The notes below the pieces were generated by a model. The model was given only the letters and a program-made list of their open reading frames with translations. It had not been told where the DNA came from and ran no database searches. From the NCBI GenBank assembly GCA_016711805.1, contig JADJSH010000014.1, positions 146,399 through 210,398 of the forward strand: 64,000 bases of DNA. The letters run 5' to 3'. Source of the DNA: Bacteroidota bacterium. Its GTDB lineage: Bacteria > Bacteroidota > Bacteroidia > B-17B0 > Aurantibacillaceae. Positions 1 to 8,985 of this stretch are shown in pieces; position 1 is the stretch's first letter; the number at the start of each line of letters is the position of its first letter. The position numbers and the translations under genes are program-made.

Positions 1-451
1 TAAGTAAAGCATCTTCAACCGACGATATAGCAGAATTTGCAGGGTAATCTGAAAAACGCGTAAAATTTTGTTCGAAGTTTTTAGTTTCATCGAAACGGTT
101 AGTATATTTTACATTTACTGTAATTGTTAATCTGTTATTTGCGGCTTGATCATTACTTTGAATAGCCACAGGAGCATTATTATAATCAACAATCGTTCCT
201 TCAAACTTTAAATCGCCATTTTGTTTCATAAGCGACAATCGGGTTTGAGAGGAAACCACATCTCTTAATTTTTCAGTAAATTTTTGACTAATACTTGGGC
301 TACCAAGGGTTGTATTATTTGTAAAAAAGCCAACAGAAACGGTTTTTGCCTCAATCGGAATAGTTGCTCCATCTAACGAATATTTCACCTTACAGCTATT
401 AAAAGCAAAAAGTGAAACAATTAATATAAATATGTAGGCTAGTTTTTTCAA
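1..451 (-). CDS. lptE: LptE-family LPS assembly lipoprotein, 3' end outside window
   Basis: This minus-strand reading frame starts at a TTG (complement of 449-451) and stays open to the left edge, so the C-terminus is missing. The first 20 residues are a lipoprotein signal (KK, a hydrophobic stretch, then SFAF-like residues leading to NSC), so the mature protein should begin at a lipidated Cys. The mature start, CKVKYSLDGATIPIEAKTVS, and the following VGFFTNNT fit the Bacteroidota LptE pattern of a short beta strand, a T/S-V-x-x-F-x-N segment and a later EGTI strand. LptE plugs the LptD barrel that inserts LPS in the outer membrane. No ATG is available nearby, so the TTG start is inferred from the signal peptide position. 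It is separated from the M16 peptidase gene by about 70 bases and may share its transcript. Confidence 0.75.
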   Translation of the reverse strand, partial: MKKLAYIFILIVSLFAFNSCKVKYSLDGATIPIEAKTVSVGFFTNNTTLGSPSISQKFTEKLRDVVSSQTRLSLMKQNGDLKFEGTIVDYNNAPVAIQSNDQAANNRLTITVNVKYTNRFDETKNFEQNFTRFSDYPANSAISSVEDALL

Positions 452-520
452 TTAAGTAGTGCGAATTTAGTGAAAATCTCCCTCTTTCTCTTGCTGAAGT
501 AGTATAAGATCATTTAAAAA

Positions 521-1840
521 CTATTCCATAGCAGGCTTAATATTAATAACTTTTAAGTTTTCTGGATTAAAGTACTTTTTACAAATATCCGTTAATTGCT
601 CTGCTTTGATGGTTTTATATGTTTCTAAAGCTTGATTGTACTTTTTATAATCCATAAAATAATACTCAGCAAAACCCAATTTATCGGCAATAGCTTGGTT
701 AGAGAAATTTTGAAAAGTTTGATTTACCTCTAAGTTTTTTACATAATTATCAATCAATTCTTGATCAATGCCTTCATTAATGATATCATAAATTTCTTTA
801 GAAACAACCTTCTTTACTTTGGCGTTCCCCATCTGCGCTTGCATTACCACATCAAAAGTGGCTACATTTGAATATAAGCGAGAATCATCCGATTGAGGCA
901 CTATTTTATACGCCAAGTTTCCTCGTTCAACCACACTATTATTTAAAATGGAATTAGAGTTATTAAATAATAAATCTCTCAATAAATTAAATCCATAGTA
1001 ATCAGGCGTTCCAACTGCTGGCGCAGGAACCACATACGAGTATATTTGTACAGGATAATCTATTTGCATTTCCTCGGTAGTTGGTACAAAGGCAAACACA
1101 TCTGGTTCAGTTTTCTTAGCATTTAAAGGCAACTGCTTTTTGATAGGTCCGAAATACTTACTTGCATACTCAAATATTTGCTCTGCTTTTACATCTCCCA
1201 CAATAACTAAATAGGCATTATTTGGGCTATAAAATTTATCGTAAAAATCCTGACATTGTTTAGTGGTATAAGCTGTTATCTCATCTAAATTACCAATAAC
1301 ATCTACTTTGTAGGGATGTTGAGCAGGGTATAAATGTTTATAACGGTCTGACGACATTCGATTATACCATTTATTTTCTCCTAAACGCAATTCCTCACCT
1401 ACTACTTCTCTTTCGGTATCTAGTACTTTTTGGTCGAGAATTAAATTTTCCATTCTATCAGCTTCCATATCAAATACTTTTTCGATATTTTCTTTTGGTA
1501 ACTCTTGCCAATACACCGTTCTATCAAATGTTGTATAAGCGTTAATGGTTGCTCCTAATTTTTCCATTTCATGAATATACACATCACCTTCGCCGCTGTA
1601 TTTTTTTGAACCACGAAACATCATGTGTTCAAACATGTGAGCCATTCCTCTAACTCCATCCCATTCATCTTTACTCCCTACTCTATACCAAACTTCCATT
1701 TGCACCATAGGTGAAGTGTTTTTCTCGCAAACAATTACTTTTAATCCGTTAGGAAGTGTAGTTGTTTTTATAGGAAAATCAATGGCCAATGTTTGTAGCG
1801 AAACAATTATGCTTAATAATAAAAATAGTTTTTTCATCAC
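521..1840 (-). CDS. M16 family zinc metallopeptidase (insulinase-like), exported
   Basis: A 439-residue protein with an N-terminal signal peptide (about 1-19, ending near LAI). The inverted zinc motif HMFEH lies at residues 68-72, with the further metal-ligand region ERE..GEE at 143-150, so the active-site residues of the peptidase_M16 domain are present. The second half (about 190-380) is the M16_C domain. Family members of this length work as one half of a clamshell, usually with a second M16 subunit; none is encoded next to it here. It probably degrades peptides in the periplasm. The gene begins 8 bases after the stop of the DUF5686 gene, so the two form an operon read from 4314 leftwards. 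Confidence 0.9.
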   Translation of the reverse strand: MMKKLFLLLSIIVSLQTLAIDFPIKTTTLPNGLKVIVCEKNTSPMVQMEVWYRVGSKDEWDGVRGMAHMFEHMMFRGSKKYSGEGDVYIHEMEKLGATINAYTTFDRTVYWQELPKENIEKVFDMEADRMENLILDQKVLDTEREVVGEELRLGENKWYNRMSSDRYKHLYPAQHPYKVDVIGNLDEITAYTTKQCQDFYDKFYSPNNAYLVIVGDVKAEQIFEYASKYFGPIKKQLPLNAKKTEPDVFAFVPTTEEMQIDYPVQIYSYVVPAPAVGTPDYYGFNLLRDLLFNNSNSILNNSVVERGNLAYKIVPQSDDSRLYSNVATFDVVMQAQMGNAKVKKVVSKEIYDIINEGIDQELIDNYVKNLEVNQTFQNFSNQAIADKLGFAEYYFMDYKKYNQALETYKTIKAEQLTDICKKYFNPENLKVINIKPAME

Positions 1841-1848
1841 TTTATTTT

Positions 1849-4314
1849 TTAAAATTCTAATCCTAAACCTATCACAAAACCTTGATTAAATTTACCATAA
1901 GGTCCATAGCCCAATATGTAATCAATGCGTATGATTTGTAAAATATGCTCAATACCAAAATTAATTTCGTAATACTGATCTAGCTTATCGTTAAACAATA
2001 CGTGCCCTCCAACAACTTCTTGTATTCTGTATTTTTTTAAAAGAGGCACCTTATTAAAAATAAATCCATTAAAATGATGTTCGGCATGCGCTTCGGCATA
2101 CCAGTTTTTTGTACTGTAAGTATAGTAAGGCAAAAGCTTAAATGAATTTAAATAATCGTTATTTGCCAATATGGTTTGGTTACCATCAAAATGTTTATAA
2201 TCCATAAATTCAACATACTTACTGGTTAAAAAGTAACCCCCTTTTAATCGATAAGCAAAGGTTCCAAATAAGCCTAATTTAATATTATCGTCAATCACCA
2301 TTTTAGCTAAATCATAATCCGCTTTTGTATTTAAGCCTGGGATAGCTTTAGTGTATTGAACATTGATAATTGGAAACTTACTACCAACAATAATTTTTTG
2401 ATGTGGACGTGTATAGTACTTTTGTTTAAAGCGAATTGAAAAGCCCAACTCTACAATAAATGAATTATTTACTGCAAAACTTGAGTCATCTGTGTGTGGA
2501 CGCAATGGATCATTACTCGTAAATAATTTATGTTTATTATCTACCCATAAATCAAAAGCTGTATTTCTTAGGGATGAACGTTCTGCATATTCTGTATTAA
2601 AATTAACGATTAATCCATTTATCAATTCTTTACGATAACCAAACGAAGCATATGTTTTTTTATAGAGCTTCATAAAATTTTCATTATCAAATAATGTGTA
2701 AGACGTGTTCATAGTTGCATTAATAGGATCGTTACCATTAAACTGCTGAGCAGTAGTTCCTACTTTTACATTAACCGATTCAAACTTTTCGGGTTTAAAT
2801 ACATATTTCCAATTAGCGGTGCCTCCCCACAAATAATTAGAAAAGCCATATCTAACCGTTGTTGCCAAATCATGACTGCGACGATCTTCGTATCGTTTAG
2901 TCATATTTACTTTTATAGAGGCGTTTATTCCTTCTACCGTATTATACTGAACGCCTGATGTTAAAAGTCCCGAGGTATTTAAACTAAATTGCTTAGCTGT
3001 TTTATTGAAGCTGTAACCTAAAATTAAATCATTAAGCGTTAATTTATTTCCTTTTCTATCAATACTATCTTTATAGCGATCGCTGTTTTTGATGGCTCCT
3101 ATGCTATCTTTTTTTCTATAATCAGCTTGTTCTTCGTCGGTTAATGGCACGGGGCGAGATTCCTTCCAATAGCCGGTATCTTTTTTATTGGCACCATCTT
3201 CTACTTTTAAGACTTCATTCTTAAAGAATTTTTTAGGGAAAGCTGGATTCATGTCATAATCAGAAAAAACGGCATTAAAGTATCCATCGCCAATAAATCC
3301 AAATACTTTAAAATTGAAAGTCATATTTAAACCTGTAGGCATCCAAATACTATCATTCACTGGTGCGTTTAATTGTTTAATGTGCAAGGTATCCACAAAA
3401 TCAATTTTTGCATCTTTAGTTAAATATACATCAGCACTGTGAACACGCCACGTGTTTTCTTGAATATAAATAATTCCCCTAAAACATGGGTCTGTTTTAC
3501 GTTTTGGTGTAATCTCAATCTTATTCAACATTTTGCCGTCTTCAAAGGTTGTTCCTAATAATTTATAACGGTAAGATAACAAAGCGTTTTCGTTGATAGG
3601 AGAAATAAAAGGGCGATCGCTTAATCCATCTAATGTGATTAAATTTTCGTACACACTAAATTTCATGTCGCTTACTTGGTTAAAACTAAATGCTTTATTA
3701 TCGCCACTTACACGACTAGAATACATAATTTCTTTTTCGTCGTTTGGTTTACGGAAATGGTATTTAGTTTCGCTTTCGCTTAAATACACAACGCCTAATA
3801 AAGTTGAATCAATTTTTTCGCCACCAGAATTCATGGCATTAATTAACTTCACCATTTTTTTAGGAAAATCTTTTAAACGCTGTAAGCCTTTGATATAGGC
3901 CTTACAAGTAAAGGCATTGACTTCATTTAAATAATATTTACGTTTTTTAATGGCAGCACGAATAACGGCATAAGCTGGATCTTCGCCATCTTTAATCACA
4001 ACTTCTTTTAACTCGTAACTTTCTGGACTGAGTGCTACGTTTTTAATCGTATTGCCTTCCACTATTATTTTCTCCACTTTCTTTTTATAGCCAACATATT
4101 GAAATATTAACTCGTATGTGCCTGGCGCTAATTTTAAAGAATAAAAACCATCCGCATTTGCATTAGTGCCTTGAGTACTTCCTTTTACTAAAACGGATGA
4201 AAAAGACAATGCTTGATTTTTTTCATCGGTAATTTTTCCGCTCACCAATACTTGTTGCGCAGATAAAATCACTGAAAATAAAACCAAAAATAAAGAAAGT
4301 AACGACTTTTGCAT
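1849..4314 (-). CDS. DUF5686 and carboxypeptidase-regulatory-like domain outer-membrane protein
   Basis: An 821-residue exported protein. Residues 1-20 are a signal peptide ending in LSAQ. Residues about 23-105 form a carboxypeptidase regulatory-like beta sandwich (VSGKITDEKNQALSFSSV, then DGFYSLKLAPGTYELIFQYV). The remainder matches the layout of the Bacteroidota DUF5686 family, with an alternating hydrophobic pattern that suggests an outer-membrane barrel at the C-terminus, ending in a short aromatic-rich strand with terminal EF. The biochemical function of the family is not established. It is the first gene of an operon with the M16 peptidase (8-base gap), and a promoter box lies at 4356-4363. 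Length and ends look complete. Confidence 0.85.
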   Translation of the reverse strand: MQKSLLSLFLVLFSVILSAQQVLVSGKITDEKNQALSFSSVLVKGSTQGTNANADGFYSLKLAPGTYELIFQYVGYKKKVEKIIVEGNTIKNVALSPESYELKEVVIKDGEDPAYAVIRAAIKKRKYYLNEVNAFTCKAYIKGLQRLKDFPKKMVKLINAMNSGGEKIDSTLLGVVYLSESETKYHFRKPNDEKEIMYSSRVSGDNKAFSFNQVSDMKFSVYENLITLDGLSDRPFISPINENALLSYRYKLLGTTFEDGKMLNKIEITPKRKTDPCFRGIIYIQENTWRVHSADVYLTKDAKIDFVDTLHIKQLNAPVNDSIWMPTGLNMTFNFKVFGFIGDGYFNAVFSDYDMNPAFPKKFFKNEVLKVEDGANKKDTGYWKESRPVPLTDEEQADYRKKDSIGAIKNSDRYKDSIDRKGNKLTLNDLILGYSFNKTAKQFSLNTSGLLTSGVQYNTVEGINASIKVNMTKRYEDRRSHDLATTVRYGFSNYLWGGTANWKYVFKPEKFESVNVKVGTTAQQFNGNDPINATMNTSYTLFDNENFMKLYKKTYASFGYRKELINGLIVNFNTEYAERSSLRNTAFDLWVDNKHKLFTSNDPLRPHTDDSSFAVNNSFIVELGFSIRFKQKYYTRPHQKIIVGSKFPIINVQYTKAIPGLNTKADYDLAKMVIDDNIKLGLFGTFAYRLKGGYFLTSKYVEFMDYKHFDGNQTILANNDYLNSFKLLPYYTYSTKNWYAEAHAEHHFNGFIFNKVPLLKKYRIQEVVGGHVLFNDKLDQYYEINFGIEHILQIIRIDYILGYGPYGKFNQGFVIGLGLEF

Positions 4315-4355
4315 ACAAGTAAATAGACGTTTAAGATACTGAAAAAGTTACAGAC

Positions 4356-4363
4356 CAAAGTTA
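4356..4363 (-). promoter_or_regulatory. Bacteroidota -7 promoter box
   Basis: On the minus strand this reads TAACTTTG, an exact match to TAnnTTTG. It lies about 40 bases before the ATG of the DUF5686 gene and is the likely promoter of that gene and the M16 peptidase. Confidence 0.5.
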
Positions 4364-4380
4364 AAAATCACATTTTTTAA

Positions 4381-4931
4381 CTAGAGATTATCCATTATTC
4401 CAGATTCGAGGGGAGTCCATAATCCAATTGAGATATTAGCAGCTTTAAGGGCATCTCCTGTCCAAACATTGCAAGTTTTAAAAATAGAATAAGTGCCTTT
4501 TGCTTCAAAATAATTGTCATGATGCCCATAATTTGGATGAGGTTATTTTTATAATAAGTAACGTGCATGGCTGTGGAACCTAATCCAAACAAAGCGTTCG
4601 TTAAAGTCTTAGCTTTTAAATCAGCCATGGTTGGTGTATTTAAATAAAAACCTTTGTCTCCCCAACCAATAGAAACATATTGATAAGTTTCGTTAATATC
4701 TAAAAACCAAGTTTTATCTAAAAAAGAATCCCAATCATAAACATCTGTATTAATTGGCATTACAATGTCGGTATGCATACCGTTTGACTTAACATAAATA
4801 GTAATATTTTTTTGAGATTTAATAGCATTTGAATTTGTTTTAATTTTTGACAGAAGCCAAGCGCAGCAAAACCACAAGGCAATTAAAGAAATTAAGGAAA
4901 TTAGAATAATTTTAATAATTTTCTTTACCAT
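4381..4931 (-). pseudogene. DUF2459 / TIGR02117-type membrane-anchored protein, frameshifted
   Basis: The N-terminal 128 residues carry one membrane segment (about 5-30) and the family block IYVKSNGMHTDIVMP, then YVSIGWGDKGFYLNTP and GLGSTAMHVTYYKN. After that the frame runs into unrelated residues, while another frame gives the expected family end (NYGHHDNYFEAKGTYSIFK, CNVWTGDALKAA, LWTPLESGIMDNL), stopping at 4381. The switch lies near 4518-4550, around an A5 run. The usual stretch of about 30-40 residues between YYK and the NYGHHD block also seems to be absent, so a small deletion may accompany the frameshift. This could be decay or an assembly error. The molecular function of the family is not known to me; periplasmic orientation is inferred from the single anchor. 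Confidence 0.65.
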
Positions 4932-4968
4932 AACTCATTTTTGTATTTATTACAATTACAAAAAAAAG

Positions 4969-4998
4969 TAACCCTTTCTGTTTTTAAGAAAAAGGGTT
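4969..4998 (-). terminator. Rho-independent terminator after the outer-membrane barrel gene
   Basis: Inverted repeat TAACCCTTT / AAAGGGTTA. Read on the minus strand it is followed by a run of eight T. It closes the operon of the two genes at 5024-7321. Confidence 0.65.
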
Positions 4999-5023
4999 AA
5001 GTAAAAATAACTAGAAAAGTTTC

Positions 5024-5692
5024 TTAAAATAAATCAATACCAACCGTTAAGGAATTTTGCATAAACATGTCCATGTCCTTACCATAATTTACCTTATTAT
5101 CAAGATTATCTTCGGTAAAGTATCCAAAACCTAAGTTATATCCAATATTGATACGATCAGAAATGTAATATTTAACGCCTACACCAGCATTTACGGAAAA
5201 ATAAACTCCTTCTCTTACACAATTCATTTTCATGATATCAATAATTCTATTAACGCCTACGCCCGCATAGATATATGGTTTAATTGCAGATTCTGAAGAA
5301 AGTAAATAACCATTTGCTAATTTATACTTACCATTAAACCCAAATGTTATTAAGCGAGAATTTAAGTTACCGTTACCTAAACGATTTCCGCAACCTGGGC
5401 ATCTTTCGCTAAAAGCAACTTCTTCATTCCTTTTGGCTTCCGATTGACAGTAACCATAATCGCCTATTGTACCTGAAACACCAACATCAAATGATTTATT
5501 TAAATAATATCCCGCATTTAGTAAGAAATTACCGTACCAAGCTTCATTTTTAAATGTAAATCCATTACCTAAATCTCCATTATACTTTTGAGAACCACCA
5601 CCAAATGTTAAACCTAACTTATGGCTTTTAGATTGCGCTAAAAGCGACATCGTAAATATAATTAACCCTAGAGTGCAAATGTATTTTTTCAT
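5024..5692 (-). CDS. Outer-membrane beta-barrel protein (OmpW/OprG-like size), family unassigned
   Basis: A 222-residue protein with a clear signal peptide (1-19, ending LLAQS). The mature part alternates polar and hydrophobic residues in short strands separated by Gly-rich turns (KLGLTFGGGSQKYNG, FLLNAGYYLNK, GVGVNRI, GVGVKYY, GYNLGFGYF) and ends in SLTVGIDLF, with the terminal Phe typical of outer-membrane barrels. An unusual periplasmic or surface loop holds a CPGC pair (about residues 95-98) and another Cys before it. The gene follows the TPR/PD40 gene by 18 bases and has a terminator behind it, so the two are probably co-transcribed and may act together at the outer membrane. I cannot name a substrate. 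Confidence 0.7.
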   Translation of the reverse strand: MKKYICTLGLIIFTMSLLAQSKSHKLGLTFGGGSQKYNGDLGNGFTFKNEAWYGNFLLNAGYYLNKSFDVGVSGTIGDYGYCQSEAKRNEEVAFSERCPGCGNRLGNGNLNSRLITFGFNGKYKLANGYLLSSESAIKPYIYAGVGVNRIIDIMKMNCVREGVYFSVNAGVGVKYYISDRINIGYNLGFGYFTEDNLDNKVNYGKDMDMFMQNSLTVGIDLF

Positions 5693-5710
5693 ACAGTACT
5701 AAATTAAAGA

Positions 5711-7321
5711 TTACTTATCCTTACTCATCATAATTTGTTTCTCTAATGAGAATGTATCTGATTTCCCAATTTTTAAGTCTGCTTTTTCTTCAGCCGTTTT
5801 ATAACCTTTTTTTACAACTTTAATTGTATAGGTCACATCTCCTTTTAAAGTAATAAAATATTCTCCGTTATCGTTAGTTACTGTAGTAGCAACAACCGCT
5901 CCTGCTGCATCTAAAATCTGCACATCAACAGATGCAATTCCACTACCTTCAAAACCATCACGAACTGTTCCTTTTAAAATACTTAAACCTGAATTCGTTT
6001 TCTTTTTACCATCTTTTTCTAAAATAGCGTAGTTTGATAAATCCGCTTTATAAATATCACTTTCGCCTAAACCACCTTTACGTTCGCTAGCAAAATAAGC
6101 ACTTTTGGCATCTGCACTCACTACTAAAGGTCCATCCTTATAAACTGTATTAATTGGAAAACCTAAGTTTACAGGCTTAGTCCATTTATCTCCTTCTAAA
6201 GTAGATTTAAAAATATCATAAGAACCCATAGAACCTTTTCCGTTTGAAGAAAAGAATAATGTTTTGCCATCTGGTGCTAAAAACGCTCCTACTTCGTCAT
6301 ATTCCGAATTAATTTCAGGACCTAAGTTTACAGGTTTACCCCATTCAGTTTTGCTTAAACGCTTCACCATCCAAATATCTGCGCGACCGTATCCTCCTTT
6401 TCGTTCACTTATAAAATAGAGCGTTTTCCCATCTGGAGAAATACATGCTCCACCTTCCCAATAAGATGTGTTAATAGGTTTCCCTAAAGCTTCAGGAGTT
6501 TTCCATTTGTTATTTAATACTTTTGAAACAAACACATCTCCACCTCTAGATTCATTATCATTCACATCATTTTTATAAATAAAAATTTGTTTCCCATCTG
6601 GAGAGATAGATGTACAAGCATCATGAGCAGGTGTGTTTACATTACCTGGTACGTCCTCAGCCGTATTCCATTTCTTATTAACTGTATCCCATGTTGAAAT
6701 ATAAATATCTTGAAAATATTTCCCGTCTCCCTCAACATCCATTGGAGAATCAGTTGTTTCAGGACGACGTGTATTAAACACTAATTTTTTACCATCAGCA
6801 CTAATACAGGGTGATTGGTCATCATATTTCGAATTGATGGCCTCTCCTAAATTATCAATCTTCACCTCAAATGGCGATGCTGTATATTTTTTTGCATTAT
6901 TACAGTGAGCAATATAAACATCAACATCTTCAATTGCCGCTTCTTTCGATTTTGCAGCACCTTTATACATATTAAACTCAGCCAATGCCTCGTCAATCTT
7001 TTCATCTACTAAATAAATTTTACCCAATACTAAGTGAGTTTCAGGTTTTACATCTTTATTGGTCGCCACTGCTTTTTTTAAGGTTTCGGTAGCTTTATCA
7101 TACTTTTTCAATTCAAACTGACAGTAGCCAACATAATACAATACACCAGCATCTTCTGGATTTTTCAGCAAAACTTCGTTATAAATAGTTAAAGCACCAA
7201 TATACTGACCAGCATATAACTTTTGTTTAGCTAAAACCATTTTCACTTGATCGCCAGCGTCAATTGCGCTAACATTAGACAAAAAGGCAAAAAAACATAA
7301 TGTTGTAATAAATTTCTTCAT
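5711..7321 (-). CDS. TPR / PD40 beta-propeller / carboxypeptidase-regulatory-like protein
   Basis: A 536-residue exported protein. Signal peptide 1-19; TPR repeats at about 30-150 (AGQYIGALTIYNEVLLKNP, ELKKYDKATETLKKAV); a PD40/WD40-like propeller at about 160-415, with at least four blades marked by S.DGK.L.F motifs (CISADGKKLVFNTR, SISPDGKQIFIYKN, CISPDGKTLYFISE, FLAPDGKTLFFSSN); then a regulatory beta sandwich at about 445-525. This is the order seen in PorE-type proteins of the T9SS, but the C-terminal OmpA peptidoglycan-binding domain is missing and the protein ends soon after the beta sandwich. A scaffold role at the outer membrane is inferred. The downstream barrel gene (5024-5692) is 18 bases away and is a plausible partner. 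Confidence 0.8.
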   Translation of the reverse strand: MKKFITTLCFFAFLSNVSAIDAGDQVKMVLAKQKLYAGQYIGALTIYNEVLLKNPEDAGVLYYVGYCQFELKKYDKATETLKKAVATNKDVKPETHLVLGKIYLVDEKIDEALAEFNMYKGAAKSKEAAIEDVDVYIAHCNNAKKYTASPFEVKIDNLGEAINSKYDDQSPCISADGKKLVFNTRRPETTDSPMDVEGDGKYFQDIYISTWDTVNKKWNTAEDVPGNVNTPAHDACTSISPDGKQIFIYKNDVNDNESRGGDVFVSKVLNNKWKTPEALGKPINTSYWEGGACISPDGKTLYFISERKGGYGRADIWMVKRLSKTEWGKPVNLGPEINSEYDEVGAFLAPDGKTLFFSSNGKGSMGSYDIFKSTLEGDKWTKPVNLGFPINTVYKDGPLVVSADAKSAYFASERKGGLGESDIYKADLSNYAILEKDGKKKTNSGLSILKGTVRDGFEGSGIASVDVQILDAAGAVVATTVTNDNGEYFITLKGDVTYTIKVVKKGYKTAEEKADLKIGKSDTFSLEKQIMMSKDK

Positions 7322-7434
7322 TTCAATTAGGTATAAATATAATTTCTCGTTTATAAATATATAAAAAAGGATTGAAATGAAGATTATTTGTGTAAAAAAT
7401 GCATCAGTTTCTTAATAATCTGTACTTTTAAGGC

Positions 7435-8310
7435 ATGAGTTCTATTGGATTTTACATAAGCCTACCCTTACTATATCTCATTTCTATACTTCCATTCCCC
7501 CTATTTTATTTGGTATCAGATGGCGTATTTTTTTTATTGTATAGAGTTATTGGATATCGTAAAAAAGTGGTTTATGAGAATTTAAAGAAATCGTTTCCAG
7601 AAAAAAACCATGAAGAACTAAAAGCCATAGAAAAAAAGTTTTACAAGTACCTATGTGACTTATTTTTGGAAACCTTAAAAACATTAACCATTTCGAAAGA
7701 AGAAGCTATTAAACGCTGCTCCTTTAACGAAAACACCAAAACTATATTTAAGCAATTATATGACGAAAAAAAATCGTGTATTTTAGTGATGGGACATTAT
7801 GGAAATTGGGAATGGGCAGGCAATTCTTTTAGCTTAATTAATCCACAACAATTATACGTTATCTACCATCCTTTATCTAACAAACATTTTGACAAATTGA
7901 TGTATAAGATGCGTTCGCGCTTTGGTACAAAGTTGTATGCGATGAAAGATACAATGCGTGAAATGGTAAGAAATCGCCATGAAATAAATGCTACCGCTTT
8001 TATAGCCGATCAAACGCCTTCGCCAGAAGGTGCTTATTGGACCACCTTTTTAAATCAAGACACTCCTGTGTTTTGGGGTACCGAAAAAATTGCACAAAAA
8101 TTAGGATATCCTGTAGTTTATGTGACAGTTAATAGAATTAAAAGAGGCTATTACCAAGTTAATACCGAATATTTAGTAACCGACCCTAAAAACACTAAAG
8201 AAGGAGAAATATCTGAACTACATACTAAAAAGCTAGAAAAAGATATTATTGCCCAACCTGAAATTTGGCTTTGGAGCCACAGAAGGTGGAAATATAAAAG
8301 AAATAAATAA
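7435..8310 (+). CDS. LpxL/LpxM-like lipid A lysophospholipid acyltransferase
   Basis: A 291-residue protein of the lysophospholipid acyltransferase superfamily used for secondary acylation of lipid A. It has an N-terminal membrane anchor (about 5-38). The HX4E catalytic motif is visible as HYGNWEW at residues 121-127, followed by an acceptor/substrate block (YVIYHPLSNKHFD) and the ADQTPSPEGAYW segment with the TPVFWGTEKIAQ block that this family shows about 60 residues later. Length is normal. It is transcribed away from the TPR/PD40 operon and is followed at 44 bases by two small lipoprotein genes on the same strand. Which acyl chain it transfers cannot be read from the sequence. Confidence 0.88.
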   Translation: MSSIGFYISLPLLYLISILPFPLFYLVSDGVFFLLYRVIGYRKKVVYENLKKSFPEKNHEELKAIEKKFYKYLCDLFLETLKTLTISKEEAIKRCSFNENTKTIFKQLYDEKKSCILVMGHYGNWEWAGNSFSLINPQQLYVIYHPLSNKHFDKLMYKMRSRFGTKLYAMKDTMREMVRNRHEINATAFIADQTPSPEGAYWTTFLNQDTPVFWGTEKIAQKLGYPVVYVTVNRIKRGYYQVNTEYLVTDPKNTKEGEISELHTKKLEKDIIAQPEIWLWSHRRWKYKRNK

Positions 8311-8354
8311 ACAGATATAAATAAAAAATACTAGTTTAGCTCCAAAATCAACTT

Positions 8355-8624
8355 ATGCTTAAAAAATCTATTGTACTGACCCTTGCGATTACTAGCTTTT
8401 GTTTCGTATCGTGCAAAAAAGAAAGATCTTGCCTTTGCTCAACATCTTTTACAGCAACTGGCTACTCGCCTTACACAGTTTCAACAACAGAAAAAATAGA
8501 TTCGAAAACCACTAAAAAAACGGCTGAACGTATCTGCGCTCAAACCGAAAAACAATTAGGTAAAAACCATACGGATTACATCTCTGGAAACGAAAAAGTT
8601 TCGGTAAGCTGTGCACTAAAATAA
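8355..8624 (+). CDS. Small cysteine-rich lipoprotein, first of a tandem pair
   Basis: An 89-residue protein that I cannot place in a family. Residues 1-20 form a lipoprotein signal ending in FVSC, so a lipidated Cys is expected. The mature part holds a pattern shared with the next gene: lipid Cys, five residues, Cys, one residue, Cys (KKERSCLC), a TGY.PY block, a basic ID..TTKKTA segment, then IC, and SC close to the end. The two genes are separated by five bases and clearly arose by duplication. The four non-lipid cysteines could form two disulphides in the periplasm. Possible cotranscription with the upstream acyltransferase gives only a general envelope context. Confidence 0.65.
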   Translation: MLKKSIVLTLAITSFCFVSCKKERSCLCSTSFTATGYSPYTVSTTEKIDSKTTKKTAERICAQTEKQLGKNHTDYISGNEKVSVSCALK

Positions 8625-8629
8625 ATAAT

Positions 8630-8905
8630 ATGAAAAAACTCATACTTCTTCCCTTCTTGACTTTAATTTTTGTTTCAAGTTCTTGTCGAAAAAATTATTC
8701 TTGTACTTGTACAACTAATTTAACTGAACCGGGCTACGTTCCATACCAAACAGCTACAGTACAAAAAATAGATGGAAATGTAACAAAGAAAAAAGCAACG
8801 AAAATATGCACTAATACCGCAATACAAATGGAAGCTAACACTCGTTTAATATTTAATGATGATGTTAAAGTTGAAACCAGTTGCTCCATTCAAGAAAATC
8901 AATAG
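8630..8905 (+). CDS. Small cysteine-rich lipoprotein, second of a tandem pair
   Basis: A 91-residue paralogue of the preceding gene. The signal (1-19) ends in SSSC. The cysteine spacing is the same: lipid Cys, x5, Cys, x, Cys (RKNYSCTC), then PGYVPYQT, KIDGNVTKKKATKIC, and a final SC before the end. The sequence between these anchors is only moderately conserved (TNLTEPGYVP against TSFTATGYSP), so the duplication is not recent. A bidirectional terminator follows at 8923. I do not recognise the family and give no function. Confidence 0.65.
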   Translation: MKKLILLPFLTLIFVSSSCRKNYSCTCTTNLTEPGYVPYQTATVQKIDGNVTKKKATKICTNTAIQMEANTRLIFNDDVKVETSCSIQENQ

Positions 8906-8922
8906 ATTTGTTCTAAAAACTT

Positions 8923-8956
8923 AAAAAGCCCTAATCCACTTAGATTAGGGCTTTTT
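8923..8956. terminator. Bidirectional rho-independent terminator
   Basis: Stem AAAGCCCTAATC / GATTAGGGCTTT with a six-base loop, A-rich on the left and T-rich on the right. It sits between the convergent lipoprotein pair and the T9SS cargo gene, so it can serve both. Confidence 0.85.
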
Positions 8957-8985
8957 ATTTACCCTATATCAAATACAAATAATGA

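Noticed and set aside
3593..3898. Plus-strand open frame inside the DUF5686 gene
   Set aside because: It is antisense to a well-supported gene, lacks a promoter or recognisable domain, and arises from the low stop density opposite a real gene.
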